A stretch of DNA of 44,897 nt from the NCBI GenBank assembly GCA_900095095.1, contig FMBT01000580.1:1-44897 (forward strand), written 5' to 3'. How positions within the stretch are numbered: position 1 is the first letter of the stretch; every line of letters begins with the position of its first letter. Below are positions 32,816 to 43,717 of this stretch, one piece after another. The position numbers were made by a program, and so were the translations under genes. The notes beneath the pieces were generated by a model. That model made no database searches. It worked only from the letters and a program-made list of their open reading frames with translations, and was not told the origin of the DNA. This stretch comes from Fragilariopsis cylindrus CCMP1102. Lineage: Eukaryota; Bacillariophyta; Bacillariophyceae; Bacillariales; Bacillariaceae.

Positions 32816-35309
32816 TTACTCTGGAAGACCTTTGCGGAGGATGTCCTCTGCCGCTGTTTCTGCAAAGCCTGTAATTGTTTGAGGATGATCGCGTTTGCAG
32901 TTACTGCGGCAGCTACCTAGTAGTGCCCAGCGGATGCAGGTGGCGGTGTTGAGATTGAGTAGCGTTTGGAGCGCTGCGTCGTCAGCAATGTCGCTTGCCT
33001 TTCTAAAATCTAATATATTAGGCATACGGGCCTTATTGTGTGCCTTTTTCCAATCGTTGATAAGCGTGGTCATGCCGTTTCCCATTTGACGAGTAACAGT
33101 GCTAGACTTTGTTGGTTGCGTGGCTGGTGGTGCGCCTTTGCCTGACCCTTAACCTTGGGTGTTTTTGGACCACGTGGTGTTCCTGGTGCAGGACGTGCTT
33201 TCGTTTGCGCTGGTACGAAGAGCGAAGGACGCGTTTGTGACGTGTTGAGATTGTTGTTTCGGATACCCTCGATGAGGAAATTGAAATTTAAGGTCGGTAA
33301 CTGTCCTTGGAGTAGTTGGCGTTCGCTTGTAGCTTGGCCGAAGAACTGTTCCGCTCCGCGTGTGAGCTGGAATAGGCATTCTGCACCGACGGTGGTGCCG
33401 AAACTGGTTTGGTGTTCGTAATGCTGATTTCCCTCATACAGTGCTAGAAGGCTGCCCTGTGCGAGGTTGACATAAGGGCATCTGGGAGCCCACAAAAAAT
33501 CATTGACCAATGCGCATGATTCGATGGTAGAGGTGGTGCCGGATGCGCCATCTGGAATTTTTGGACGCCCGAGGCGTGTTTTGTCAATATCCGAAGTTGT
33601 TGGTGAATCGGATTGTTCGTTGATGGATATCTGATGAGACATCATCTCAATTTCCCGGCGATCTCGAGGTACGAATGCCATAGGACCTAATCCTAATGTT
33701 GGTTTGTCGCTTTCTAGGTTCACCGGCTTGAAGCGAAAGTTGATGATGGTCTCGATCAAATCGTCGTGGAGGCAGGTGATGAGTTTCGGGTGCTTGTGTA
33801 TGAGATGTTGGAACATCTCCGTTCGTACGACGTGCCGTGCGTCGGGCTTGTTTTTGCAAGCATTGAGTTTAGGCCAAAAGTAATTGTTGTGATTGTTAAG
33901 GTAATCTACGTCGTTTGGATGTACGTTTGCCCATGCAAGGACGCTAAACTGTTGCATGCCAAGAAATTCTTCTTGGTTTCGTCAGTGGCCGATGTAGTAG
34001 GTGAACCGATCATGGCATTGAGAATGTTCCACTGGTTCATTTCTGATGTTGTTGGTGGACGTTGAGTGCACAACTCGCTGAGTTCTTTGAGTTTATCGGC
34101 CGCGCTCGATGACGGACTGGAGCCAAAGGGACTCAGGCTAGAGCTTGCTCTGGTGGAAGTGGTGAAAATGTTCGGTTCACGTGACCTGAAGGTGGAGGTG
34201 CCTGTGCTGTGCCGATTGATAGAAGGTGGTCCCGAGTGAGCTCCCCATGAGTTTCTTGGAGTTTGAGTCCAAGGATGGGTCCCAGAATTGTTGTTGTAGC
34301 TGTTGGAATCCATGGCAGCGTAGTTCGTGCGTGCTGTGAAATGTTCCGACGCTAGTGGAGGGCATTCGAGGTTGTCGCTGGTGTTCCATTGGACGCACCT
34401 GTTTGGGTAGCGTCCCTGAGAACGTTGCTCGTTGTAAGGAGACGTGGTACTTGGTCGGCGGGTGTGTTGCCGGTCCTGATTGTTGCGACTTGCGTATGCC
34501 GGAGTGACGTCTTCGATGTCGGAGTCGTCGTCTGCTGGCTGTGGTGGACGTTCAGTTTGAGCTTGTGGACGGTCCTCAGTAACGGCGGCGTTATCTGGCT
34601 CCATTCGGATGATTGGGTTGAATTCCTTTAAGAGTGCAGCGACAAAGACGTCGTGAGCATCATCTTCATCGACGAAGGCATCAGAGATGTCTCGGTACTT
34701 CTGGTATGCGATTGGATCGGCAAACTGTGGCAGAATAGTAGGAGAGAGTTCGATTGCACTTCGAATTGTGAGTGAGCTGGTTTTAAGGCAAGCTGCCTTT
34801 GCCCAAGCTTGGATCATGCGGACATTGCCGTCCTTGATATCCTTCAGGGCATGGTAGAATTCATGAGGATGGCGAGGGGTGGCGTCCTCGTTGAAAGCGA
34901 AATGCAAGTACTCCGTTCGGAGTGGGGCAATGCGAAGACCACGGCGGAGGCCGTTGGCGCATGATGTAGGGACAAAAAGTTTTGTGTCTTTTTGGGTGCT
35001 GACTTTTGCTAACTTCATAGGGATTTGCATCAGGTCGTCGGTGGTGAATTCGACGAGTTTCGGAGTGGACTCGAGAGTGATGGCGTAACGTTTGTCACCT
35101 TCAACTCCTACGATCATCATCGCTGTTACCACTCCTGGTTCGTGTTGGAGCATAGCAACGCAAATGGATCCGGTGTTCCACCAAGCATCCGAGACGGGGA
35201 AATGTTCCGAGTTTGTTTCGAACGACGCTGTGTTGAACAACGCTGTGTCCTGTGCTGGGCGATGTGCCTCAGACAAAAGGAGGGATGCAAGTGTGTTTTG
35301 AAGAGACAT
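32816..35309 (-). CDS. retrotransposon gag-like protein with CCCH zinc finger
   Basis: I place the start at the Met at 35309 (SLQNTLASLLLSEAHRPAQD) rather than the frame start at 35402. About 830 residues are read across slips near 33960-33990 (A/G run) and 33075. The N-terminal third is globular (YAITLESTPKLVEFTTDDLM, ALKDIKDGNVRMIQAWAKAA). It is followed by an acidic and Pro/Ser/Asn-rich disordered stretch and a second globular part (MQQFSVLAWANVHPNDVDYL, LITCLHDDLIETIINFRFKP). A basic linker follows (KARPAPGTPRGPKTPKVKGQ). The C-terminus has a zinc finger CIRWALLGS-C-RSN-C-KRD-H (C-x8-C-x3-C-x3-H), expected to bind nucleic acid as a nucleocapsid does. It lies just upstream of pol. Confidence 0.8.
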
Positions 35310-36576
35310 GATTGCTAAGAAAACGTTGATGTTGTTTGAGTTGCAAAGAAGGTTTTGATTTGAAGTCAAGTTTGTTTTGTGACTAGAAGGAGACCGGAAC
35401 ATTTAATAGGTTTGAAATGAACGACGGAAATGCTATGAAAGTCGTGTAGATTAACGTAATACAAGTAAAATTTCGGTGGAATACTAGAGTGTAAAAGAAT
35501 ATTTTAAGTAAATCTTTGTCAAATGTTGTTCATTTGAGCGTTAGGGCAAGGAAATATAGCTCTAACGGAAGCGTTGGTTCCGTTTGCGTGATCTAATGCG
35601 TTTGACGCTACCGTTGGTTCGTATGTAACCTGTGACGGAGTCGAGAGTGCACAGAAAAGGTGCTCGTTCCCTATATGGTTGTCGCAAATGTTGTTGCAAT
35701 GTTGTTGTACTTAGAACATTCGTGAATTTGAAATAAGCGGCATATAAGGATTCACTCCGGCGTTGAATTTGTACGGTGGCGTTGAATTTATCGTACGCTG
35801 GTGTCGAGCGTTGGAATGGAAGTTTGATTCCGGCATTGTCTCTTTCCCGTGGTAGCAGGTGGAGAAACCACATGTGATTTGTGAGCGAAAAGGTGTTTCG
35901 CGTTTTGCCTTATCATGTTAAAAGGTGATCGTAACGATGAGTTGTGCCTGACGGCGTGTGGCGAGCCAACCGTAAATGATAAAAGGTATGAGTGGCTGGC
36001 GCGTGCTGATAGTGTTTATAGCCCGTAGTGCCGGCTGTTTTGAAGGTTCGTCGACGTATGCGTCGAGATCCCTAAAGCGCGCTTGTGTGCGGTGGTGTTT
36101 CCGTTGTTCCTCGTATCGTGGTAGTAAAGTGAAAGTGAAAACTAAAAATGACGTGCCGGTGGCAGTCCTTAAGTGCAATTGGCTGGTTTTTGGTGACGTG
36201 AGCGCGGCGTGCGCTGTCACAAAAATTTGGACCGAATCGTATTTGTTTACTGCTTTTGCATTGTGATTGATGCGAGAGCTGATGGTGTCGTTGCACCTTT
36301 GGTTGTCCTCTCGGTGTGTACCGGTGTGAGGATTATGAGACCGGAGGTCGATTCTTGAACAAGACGATGGCAGACCGTTGCTCCGCTGTGGAGTGTGGTG
36401 CTATGGCGCTGTCGTTGTTCAAATGTTTGTGTTGTACTGTCTACAACCCACCCAAGTATTGATTTTCGCGTCGTCGTGGCTCTGGTGTCGAGTTTTTTGA
36501 CGGAAATTGGTGGTTCCATTGATCTGTGTCCTGTTGTGAAGTGTGTGTTGATACTCTTACTGTTGGTGTAGCCCAA
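35310..36576 (-). other. retrotransposon 5' leader
   Basis: About 1.27 kb between repeat A1 and gag. Short frames here (35562-35873, 35918-36220) are also present in copy 2, but small indels shift them, so conserved coding is doubtful. The part nearest A1 holds an RT-like relic (listed separately). Confidence 0.55.
36414..36519 (-). pseudogene. RT-thumb-like fragment in the retrotransposon leader
   Basis: MEPPISVKKLDTRATTTRKS-ILGWVVDSTTQTFE resembles this element's own pol segment MGPPVSIKKLIAEGTWEI-EEILGWLFDGIARTIEL (31260-31367), at the RT/RNase H join. It has no upstream catalytic motifs. The same fragment lies in copy 2 (about 43774-43880), so it belongs to the element family and is not a local insertion. 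Confidence 0.55.
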
Positions 36577-36754
36577 GAAAGCATATACAGTAAGGTTACT
36601 TCAGTCGAGTCTTTTCGACGACATAGGTCAAATCTGACAAAGAATGAGAGTGTAATAGGTGTATACTATTTCACTCTGCCTCCGCCTTCCTTGCGCGTAG
36701 GTTGTACGCGCAGGAGGCGAATTCATCACTGCACTTGCTGGACCTGCGTGTCAA
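36577..36754 (-). repeat. retrotransposon repeat A1 (178 bp), 5' end
   Basis: Outer 5' copy of the A repeat; same sequence as 26743-26920. It starts on the element strand with the half-site TTGACAC. Confidence 0.95.
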
Positions 36755-37287
36755 AGTTGAGAATAATTTGTCGAAGATTGTGCGCGATGAGTCACGATTT
36801 TTAAGAAGGCGACTGGAAATAGAGAACTATTTTGTTGTTGCTGTTAATTTTTGTTGTTGTTGAAAAAAATTGTGCGAAAGAAGATTTAGAAGATGAGAAG
36901 ATGTTGGTGGTTGATGAAAACTAAAAAGAAATATGGCATAGCAGAAAAATTGACTGGAAGAACAAAATACATCTCTCATCTACGAAATACTCTTGCCGAT
37001 AGCTCAATTTTTTGATCGCTTGTGTGAGGTGCACTTATATCTATATATATCATATTTTTTATATAATATTCCATTGTACGTAGTTTACTGCTACTATCAG
37101 TGAGCTATTGTCAGTATAGAAGCTGTTCATACCAGTAAAAATGTGTGTGACTTATATTTTGAATCACCTGAGAGGTAAAGGTATTAGAAAATTATTAGCT
37201 AGTATTCTAGTATCTCTACTTTTCCTACATTTGTAGGAGCGAATCCTTCAAGAAGTACTCTTCAGTGCCTTGTTTTTGAATCATATA
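36755..37287. other. intergenic, right flank of the retrotransposon
   Basis: Between the element and the 3' end of the Gln-rich gene. It contains TTG-rich and TATA-rich simple sequence (about 36830-36860, 37040-37065). Nothing coding is recognised. Confidence 0.5.
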
Positions 37288-40200
37288 CTAGGAAGTCCTT
37301 GAAAATGGATCAAAAGAATTAGCTGGATTTAGATTCATTTGGTGGGTTTGATGCTGCTGCTGTAAATGCTGTTGGTGTAGTTGATTCTGCTGTAATTGCT
37401 GTTGCTGTATTTGCTGCTGCTGCTGATGTAACTGTTGCTGTATTTGCTGTTGCATGTGCTGCTGTTGTAATGGGCCTCCGGAAAATTGTTGACTCTGCAA
37501 GGCATTTCCTTGATGTTGGTGTGGGTAAGTATTTGCCCATTGGCCACCAATATTCGCTACTATCTGTTGCTGCACTCCACCTGTCAGCTGGTCAAACATG
37601 ATCGGTTCTTGTCGTGGGACAACCATAAATTGTTGATGCTGCAATCCGTGGTACCCGTTCGCGACAAGCGTTTGTTTTCCAGGGGCAGGTGACGGGTGTT
37701 GGTCAATCGTTCCTTCAGTAGCTCGTATGGTAGATGGTGCCATTCCAAGCACAACAAACGGATCTTGACTTACGAATGTGTTCCCCATTTCAGACATTGG
37801 GTTCATACTATCAGATGTGAGAGAACGTTTGATAGGCAATGCCTCAAGCGAAGGAGGTGTGGGAAATGAGATGACTGGCACCGTTGATTTCAGTGGATCA
37901 AAATCGTGGAGACTTTGACTGTGTTTGTGGCCAGTAGGTTTCGGTGTATTCTTGGGCGGTCGAAGAGGAGGTATGAACGGCGGTGCCCCTGCCGAAGTCG
38001 TCCGACTTCTTACCTCAATTTCATTTCCACCACCGTTGATTCTATTCAAATTCGGGCGAGTTGTTGTATCAGGTGCATTCTTCGATTCATTTTTCTCTTT
38101 TTGATTGGTTATAAAAAGTTTTGATTTTTGTGGTACTGGTGACGACGGCAACATCGCTGTAGAAGTATGAGATATTGAGTTTCCTGTTACCGCATTTGCA
38201 TCACTCGCGATTGTGTCTCTTATTGGCGAGGATCCATTCACTGTAGTGATTTTTTTGTTACAAGTTTCATTTTTTCAGGAGACTTACTTGTAACGGTACA
38301 ACTGACGTTTCCGTTACGTAATTTCTCGGAGTTTGATTCAGTATCTTGACGTGGGCCTTCTTTTTCTTCTTTTGCCTTTTTTCCATTCTGCTTCCCAGCT
38401 TTTGCTGTTTCACCCTTTGCATCACGTAATTTCTTTCTGAGATCCAAGTTTCGCATCTCAACCTTCTCTCGGAGTACCTGTTCATCACGTAATTTCTTAT
38501 CTAGCTCCCTATTTTTAGCCTCCAAGTCTTTATTGTTATCACGCTAAAGAAAACGAGATCAAAACATGATTCATGTGAGTATAAACATTAAAGAAACATA
38601 CGAAAGTACAGTACACATGTAAAATCTCACCAATAGTTTCATATCCGTCTGAAGCGACTTGATGCATTGATCAGCCTCTGTCACCTCCGTTTTCATCTGT
38701 TCCATAAGGTAAAAACCTTTCCAAGTCCCACTGAGCTCCATGTGCCATTGCTACCAATAGTTTGGGGTACTTTGCCACTTCTTCCTTGGACGGTTTTCTT
38801 TTTTTTGCTCACTGTTTTTAGTTGATGTGGTGGTTGTTGCTGCTGTTTGTCTGTATTTGTGGAAGTTGGTGGCTTGAGGATCGGTGCAATTGGCAATGAG
38901 GAATTTAGAGATGACGAACGACTGTGCATCGGCGACGGGACATTTAATTGTGAGGTTACACCCCCAGGAGTAGGAGGTGGAGTAGGCACGTTATAAGATA
39001 GAGAAGTCGGAGGTCCATTCGTAGAAAAAGGTATCTGTTGTTGATGGAGATACTGTTGCTGGAAATCGTGCTGTATCTGAGCTACCGGAGCAACAGATAT
39101 TGGTCCTGATACCGTATATACAGATGGATCTATTGTATGTTGGACTTGTGGCAGATTTTGAACGTACTGTTGCTGATTCTGAGGATAAGATTCTACAGGG
39201 ATTTGCGAAAATTGTACGTTGTTGGACGCGACATTTTGATTGTTTTGCATCGGTGCTTGGAGAACTGCTGCTGATTATCTTGGGCTGCCGACACCGGAAA
39301 ATGAGTATAATTCTGTTGAACCTGTTGCTGTTGCGAGATTTCGTACACTGCTGCATGGTAGTAACAGGCTGGATCACAACCGGTTGCATAGGAATCTGAG
39401 AAACATTCGACTGTTGTATATTTTGATGGATGATAGAAACTGGCTGATTTTGTAATGGTGATACTTGTTGATGTTGCTGTTGTTGAAACTGCTGCTGCTG
39501 TTGCTGTTGTAATCGTACTGCACTGATATCATTTTCGTTTACTATCAATGCTCCTGTAGTAGCTTGGATCTGAAGGTTTGGCAGTATAGAGCCAGGGTCT
39601 TTTACATTGGTTACGAAAAATCTGCCTTTCTTTTTTACCGTTGGCGCACTTTTTCCATCAAAAGTTTGTGTGCTGCTATCCCCGCACTAGTATCCCTCGG
39701 AGGCATAGGCGATTGACTTCTAGAAGAAACACCAGCTGGCACACATTATTAGGCATAACCGGTGTCTCTTGTAACAAACTGAAGCGACCCTTCTTTTTCT
39801 TCACATAATGCATACCTCCGCTTTGTAATTTTATTATGGGTATCGCCCCAACCATCCCAATAATCTGATCTCCTGCTTCTATTTCGTTTTGATGCTTGTA
39901 TTGTATCTGTTGTATATGTTGTTGTTGTTGTTGATGATGATGCTGTTGCTGCTGCTGCTGTGGTGGCTGTTGTTGTTGGGTCGTACTGTAATTATTTTGG
40001 GTACTATCATGCTGGGACGAGTCGACCGGAAGGGTTACAACACTGGGAATCTGAGGAATTTGATAATATACTGTCTGTTGTGGTTGTTGTGACCACTTGT
40101 TGCGCTTGAGTAGATTGGTCATAATTGTATGCATTTTCCTGCTTATCCGACTGTTGCGGTGGCGGCGGCTGCTGCTGCTGCTGAATTGCGGTTCCTAAAG

Positions 40201-40944
40201 TTCCGTTCTGGTTTGTGCATTGTCCTGACACGGAAGACGATTCTATTTTTTGTACATGAGATGTTTCTATATGCTGTTGATGCTGAGATGTTGATGGCAA
40301 TGACCTCGTTTCAATCAGTGAAGGATCATCCTTTTCCATTCTATTCTTGGGAGCGTCGCTACGACCAACGCTACTATCGAGGGCGGAAGGAAGAGACCCT
40401 ATAGATCCCGTATCAAAAGTTGAAACAGGTGTAGATAATGCACGTGATGAGTTCTTGTCTAGTGGTTTTGGACGAGAAGTATTCAAAGACCACTTATATT
40501 ACTTGTGGTCGTAGTATGGTTAGCATTTGAATCGCCATTAACTTTATTTGATTTTCCCGCATTTGTCGACGTCGTCGTCGTACATATAGCTACAGGAGGA
40601 TCATCCCCAAGGTTTTGTGGTTCCTCCGAAATTTGATCTTCCGAAATTTCCGTTAATGATACTGTTGCCTCGCTTGACAATAGAGCCTCAGCGGTCTGAG
40701 TCTTTTGTCCACATGAATCCGAACTTGCTTCCAAAGGTTGTTCTGCTGAAGGGTATTGATGCGAATTGTTGTCGTCGGAATTAGTATTTGTCTCAACTTT
40801 ACTCACTATGAAAACGCGCTTCTTCGGTTTTTCCACTTCTATACTTTCTTCTGTTATATCCTCACCAGCTAATTTTTCTGTTGTATCATCATCCGTTCGG
40901 GAGAACCGGAGGAGCCGGATGAGAGTATCGGAATTGCAGTTCAT
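37288..40944 (-). CDS. large Gln-rich coiled-coil protein with DPF-type motifs, unknown
   Basis: I start at MNCNSDTLIRLLRFSRTDDD (40944) and read across frame slips near 40485, 40130, 39700, 39300 and 38700. Low-complexity Gln/Pro/Ser regions dominate, with poly-Gln runs of up to 7-8 and an IVNENDISAVRLQ stretch. A short ordered segment is HQNEIEAGDQIIGMVGAIPI followed by KKKKGRFSLLQ. Then comes a predicted coiled coil (LMEQMKTEVTEADQCIKSLQ) interrupted by an intron at 38543-38630 (GTGAGA donor, CTTTAG acceptor, phase 0). It continues as RDNNKDLEAKNRELDKKLRD and LREKVEMRNLDLRKKLRD. The C-terminus is Gln-rich with FDPLKS, SQDPFVVLG and NSFDPFSRTS. DPF motifs plus Gln-rich disorder recall endocytic adaptors. 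A transcriptional cofactor is an equally fair guess. No catalytic domain. Confidence 0.6.
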
Positions 40945-41485
40945 TATTTTTAAAGAAGGTTTAACAGAATAATGATGTTCGAATTTTATGAATACAAAAT
41001 AAAGTATCACGCTTCAAACTTCGGACCCGAAACTTTCTCTTCTTTAAGGCCAGTTTCGCAGAAAATGATGGGGGTAGTCTGTAACAGTTTCAAATTACTT
41101 TACTAGTGTAGCAAGAGAATGTTATTGCATCACCTTTCGAGTGAGCAACACGATGAGAAATTCTATTTTAATTGTTCGTCTATTTTAGAGCATTTTCTCG
41201 GAAGCTTCTACTATAACTGTTACGGTAACGTGCGTTAAGTATGACTACAAGAATGTAAATGTACTACTAGTAGGAAAATTAATTTACTTTCGTCCGTACC
41301 TCGCTTCGCTCATATCATATTTTCTCAGTCCATCCATTCATTCATTATATTCATTCACATTAACTCTTTCGAAACCAAAAAAAAAAAAAACTAAGATAAC
41401 ATTGTTTATTTTCTTGTTTTAAAAGACAGCAACTCCACAAAAAGATAGCCTAACTAGCAATATAACAAAATAGAAAGATATAAAG
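40945..41485. other. intergenic between divergent genes
   Basis: Likely promoters of the Gln-rich gene (-) and the Lys-rich gene (+). It contains an A14 run at about 41378-41391. No coding region. Confidence 0.5.
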
Positions 41486-42582
41486 ATGGCGGCTGAATTT
41501 GACGTTTCTGGATTTTCTGCGGTGGATAAGTTCTTTGGGAACGACGAAACGAAAAATAAATCGACAATATCATCCAGTAGTGCCACGAAAGAAGGACACG
41601 TAGTTGGCAGTAAAGGTAAACGACGAAGAGGAGGTGTTGGTACAAGTACCGATGTTGATGATGCTTCTAAAAAGTTACTATCATCCGATGCTCTAAGCAA
41701 AAAAATATTGAATGTTGGAAGAAAAAGACGATCTCGTGAAGATAATGTTGATGACGACGAGGAGGACGAGATTATATCGACGGTGGTGATCATGGCGTTA
41801 ATGACGACGACGACGAAATGATAGACGGTGGACGAACGAACATCGTAGAAAAATCAGCTTTATCAAAGAAGGGAAAGAGTGTCAGGATCATCTGATAAAC
41901 TAACGAATGATCAAGCTATAGTAGGAAGCAAAAATCCAAAGAAAAAACTAGGCAAAAAGGAACGACAAAGACAAAAACAACAAGAGGAAACATCAGCAGC
42001 AGCAACACAGGTGGAAGTATTTGAACCAGTCGCTGAAAATTCAGCTCATGAACAGGACGACGAAACCAGGGATTCCGCTGCTGATGATACCAAAGATTCT
42101 GCTGGATTAATCACTCACAACAACACCGAAAAATACCCGGGCGCCAAAAAGAAACGTAAGAAGGTACGGTCACGACAAAAGAATATTTATAAAGATAATC
42201 GTACTAAAGATGAAAAACCTGCACATCTAACTAGGGGAAACCCTAACTACCAAGGACGACCAATGACAGAAGCTACACGTGAAAAATTGAATTTACCTCC
42301 ACCCAAAAAAAATACGTCCCAGTTACAACAATAGTAGTAAGAACCAAGATATGGTAATACTTTATTTGTTATCGATCGAAGTCCAGATTCACCTGTCGTG
42401 GTGGAGGAGATGACGTTGGAGTGAAGCTGGCTATTGATGACTTTATGAATACCGACGATACAAGTCCATCAAATACAAATAAAGAGAGCAAAGACGACGA
42501 TAATAAGGACTTAAAAAAGAAGAAACGTGAAAAGTCTGGTGTGAAGAAGAATAAGAAAAATCGCTTCAAGAATTGTAGATAA
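41486..42582 (+). CDS. Lys/Asp-rich protein, probably nuclear or nucleolar, unknown
   Basis: Starts MAAEFDVSGFSAVDKFFGND and runs through basic clusters (GSKGKRRRGG, NVGRKRRSRED). A slip near 41770 leads to GDHGVNDDDDEMIDGGRTN, and another near 41880 to GSKNPKKKLGKKERQRQKQQ. The best conserved-looking block is KRKKVRSRQKNIYKDNRTKD followed by EKPAHLTRGNPNYQGRPMTE and ATREKLNLPP. After a slip near 42320-42410 the last part reads DDVGVKLAIDDFMNTDDT and a Lys-rich end (LKKKKREKSGVKKNKKNRFK, stop 42580-42582). The alternation of acidic and Lys-rich tracts suggests a nucleolar or ribosome-assembly protein. I cannot place it in a family. Confidence 0.55.
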
Positions 42583-42819
42583 TAGTATAAAATATATAAA
42601 TATACAGTAATACTATATATTGTAATATAGTATAGCATAGTATAATATAAAAATTTGAGTCAATCATTAGCATTTATACTGTAGAAGTATTTAGTATAGA
42701 AATTACTTTTTATATCTGTTATCACAGTACATTATTCCCTTCCTATTAATTTATCCTGATTTTGATTTATTCCTTCAGCGATGGATTTGATTTCATTCAT
42801 TTTCTAGTTTATTTCCAAT
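42583..42819. other. short intergenic, convergent 3' ends
   Basis: AT-rich with TATA-like repeats (about 42585-42655). Probably both 3' untranslated regions. Confidence 0.5.
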
Positions 42820-43393
42820 TCAATCCAAATCAGAATCATCAGAATCGGAATCATTAACAGCTTTTGTTGCCTCTAATTCTAATCGTTCTTTTAACATACC
42901 AACAATAGCTTTTTGTGTCCTTCGTTCTAATTTTGCTAATTTATCACTAATATCACGTTTCAAATCCCAATTAATCTTTTTAGGAGCCATACTAGTAACT
43001 GCAACAGTAGCTGCTGCTGTTGTGTTATTGTATCTTGTTTCGCCTCTAACAATGCATTCTGAAGTGCTTTAGAGGATGATACCGGGGCCACTACTTGTGC
43101 TGCATGTGATGACGATGACGTATCGTTGTTGTCGCCCGTTTTTTGTCTCTTTGATAAGGGATCCGATGATGATTGTTCTTGATCTTGTTCTTGTTGTTGA
43201 TTGTTTAAGGATTTGTCATTCGGTGCATAATTACGAAAAACAACAACCTTTTTCGTTGTTGGTACAACAAATGCTTCATCTCCATCTCCTTTGTCGTTGT
43301 TGTTGTTGTCATCGTCATCGTCATTACGCGCTTCTTTGACGCGACCGGCACGAGCTGCTAATGCCTTCAGTTTCGCTTTCCTTCATCGGCCAT
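42820..43393 (-). CDS. CWF18 / CCDC12 spliceosomal protein
   Basis: No single long frame shows this gene, but the pieces are clear. ATG at 43391-43393 (MADEGK), then after a slip KLKALAARAGRVKEAR, a poly-Asp/Asn run, the family motif VVVFRNYAPNDKSL, and a Gln/Ser-rich linker with SKRQKTGDNN. After one more slip near 43020 comes the C-terminal core APKKINWDLKRDISDKLAKL followed by ERRTQKAIVGMLKERLELE, and an acidic SDSDDSDLD end (stop 42820-42822). The core matches CCDC12/cwf18, a component of the Prp19-associated activated spliceosome. Total is about 190 residues against about 166 in humans. Confidence 0.88.
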
Positions 43394-43538
43394 ATTATTT
43401 TCGTTATATATCAACTTTTTCGAGGGGGGTCGAATAGGTACAAGTATTGTAAACACAAAGTAGCAAAGTGTTAGGTTGTGTTGTTGTTACTTCTGTCTGT
43501 CAAATCGTTGAATAATTTAAAGACCTCAAGGGAATTTC

Positions 43539-43717
43539 TTGACACGCAGGTCCAGCAAGTGCAGTGATGAATTCGCCTCCTGCGCGTACAACCTACGCGC
43601 AAGGAAGGCGGAGGCAGAGTGAAATAGTATACACCTATTACACTCTCATTCTTTGTCAGATTTGACCTATTGTCGTCGAAAAGACTCGACTGAAGTAACC
43701 TTACTGTATATGCTTTC
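43539..43717 (+). repeat. retrotransposon repeat A1 of copy 2
   Basis: Reverse complement of 36577-36754 with one inserted base (TATTGTCG against TATGTCG). Confidence 0.95.

Larger units (their letters stand above)
26423..36754 (-). mobile_element. tyrosine-recombinase retrotransposon with split direct repeats (PAT/Ngaro-like), copy 1
   Basis: Reading on the minus strand: A1 (36754-36577), leader, gag, pol (RT, RNase H, YR), ORF3, 3' region, B1 (27218-26921), A2 (26920-26743), 22-nt spacer, B2 (26720-26423). A1 equals A2 (178 bp) and B1 equals B2 (298 bp, one visible mismatch). This A1-ORF-B1-A2-B2 arrangement, with a tyrosine recombinase in place of an integrase, defines the PAT/Ngaro branch of DIRS-order elements. 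These replicate through a circular DNA and insert by site-specific recombination, without target duplications. No duplication is seen at the ends (flanks TTTCACG and AGTTGAG). The frames carry a few single-base breaks but are otherwise long, suggesting a young copy. Confidence 0.92.

Noticed and set aside
35562..36220. Extra protein-coding ORFs in the retrotransposon leader
   Set aside because: Copy 2 has indels that change the frames within the same region, and no motifs are seen.
26423..36754. DIRS1-type element with inverted terminal repeats
   Set aside because: The repeats are direct and split (A...BAB), not inverted at the two ends.
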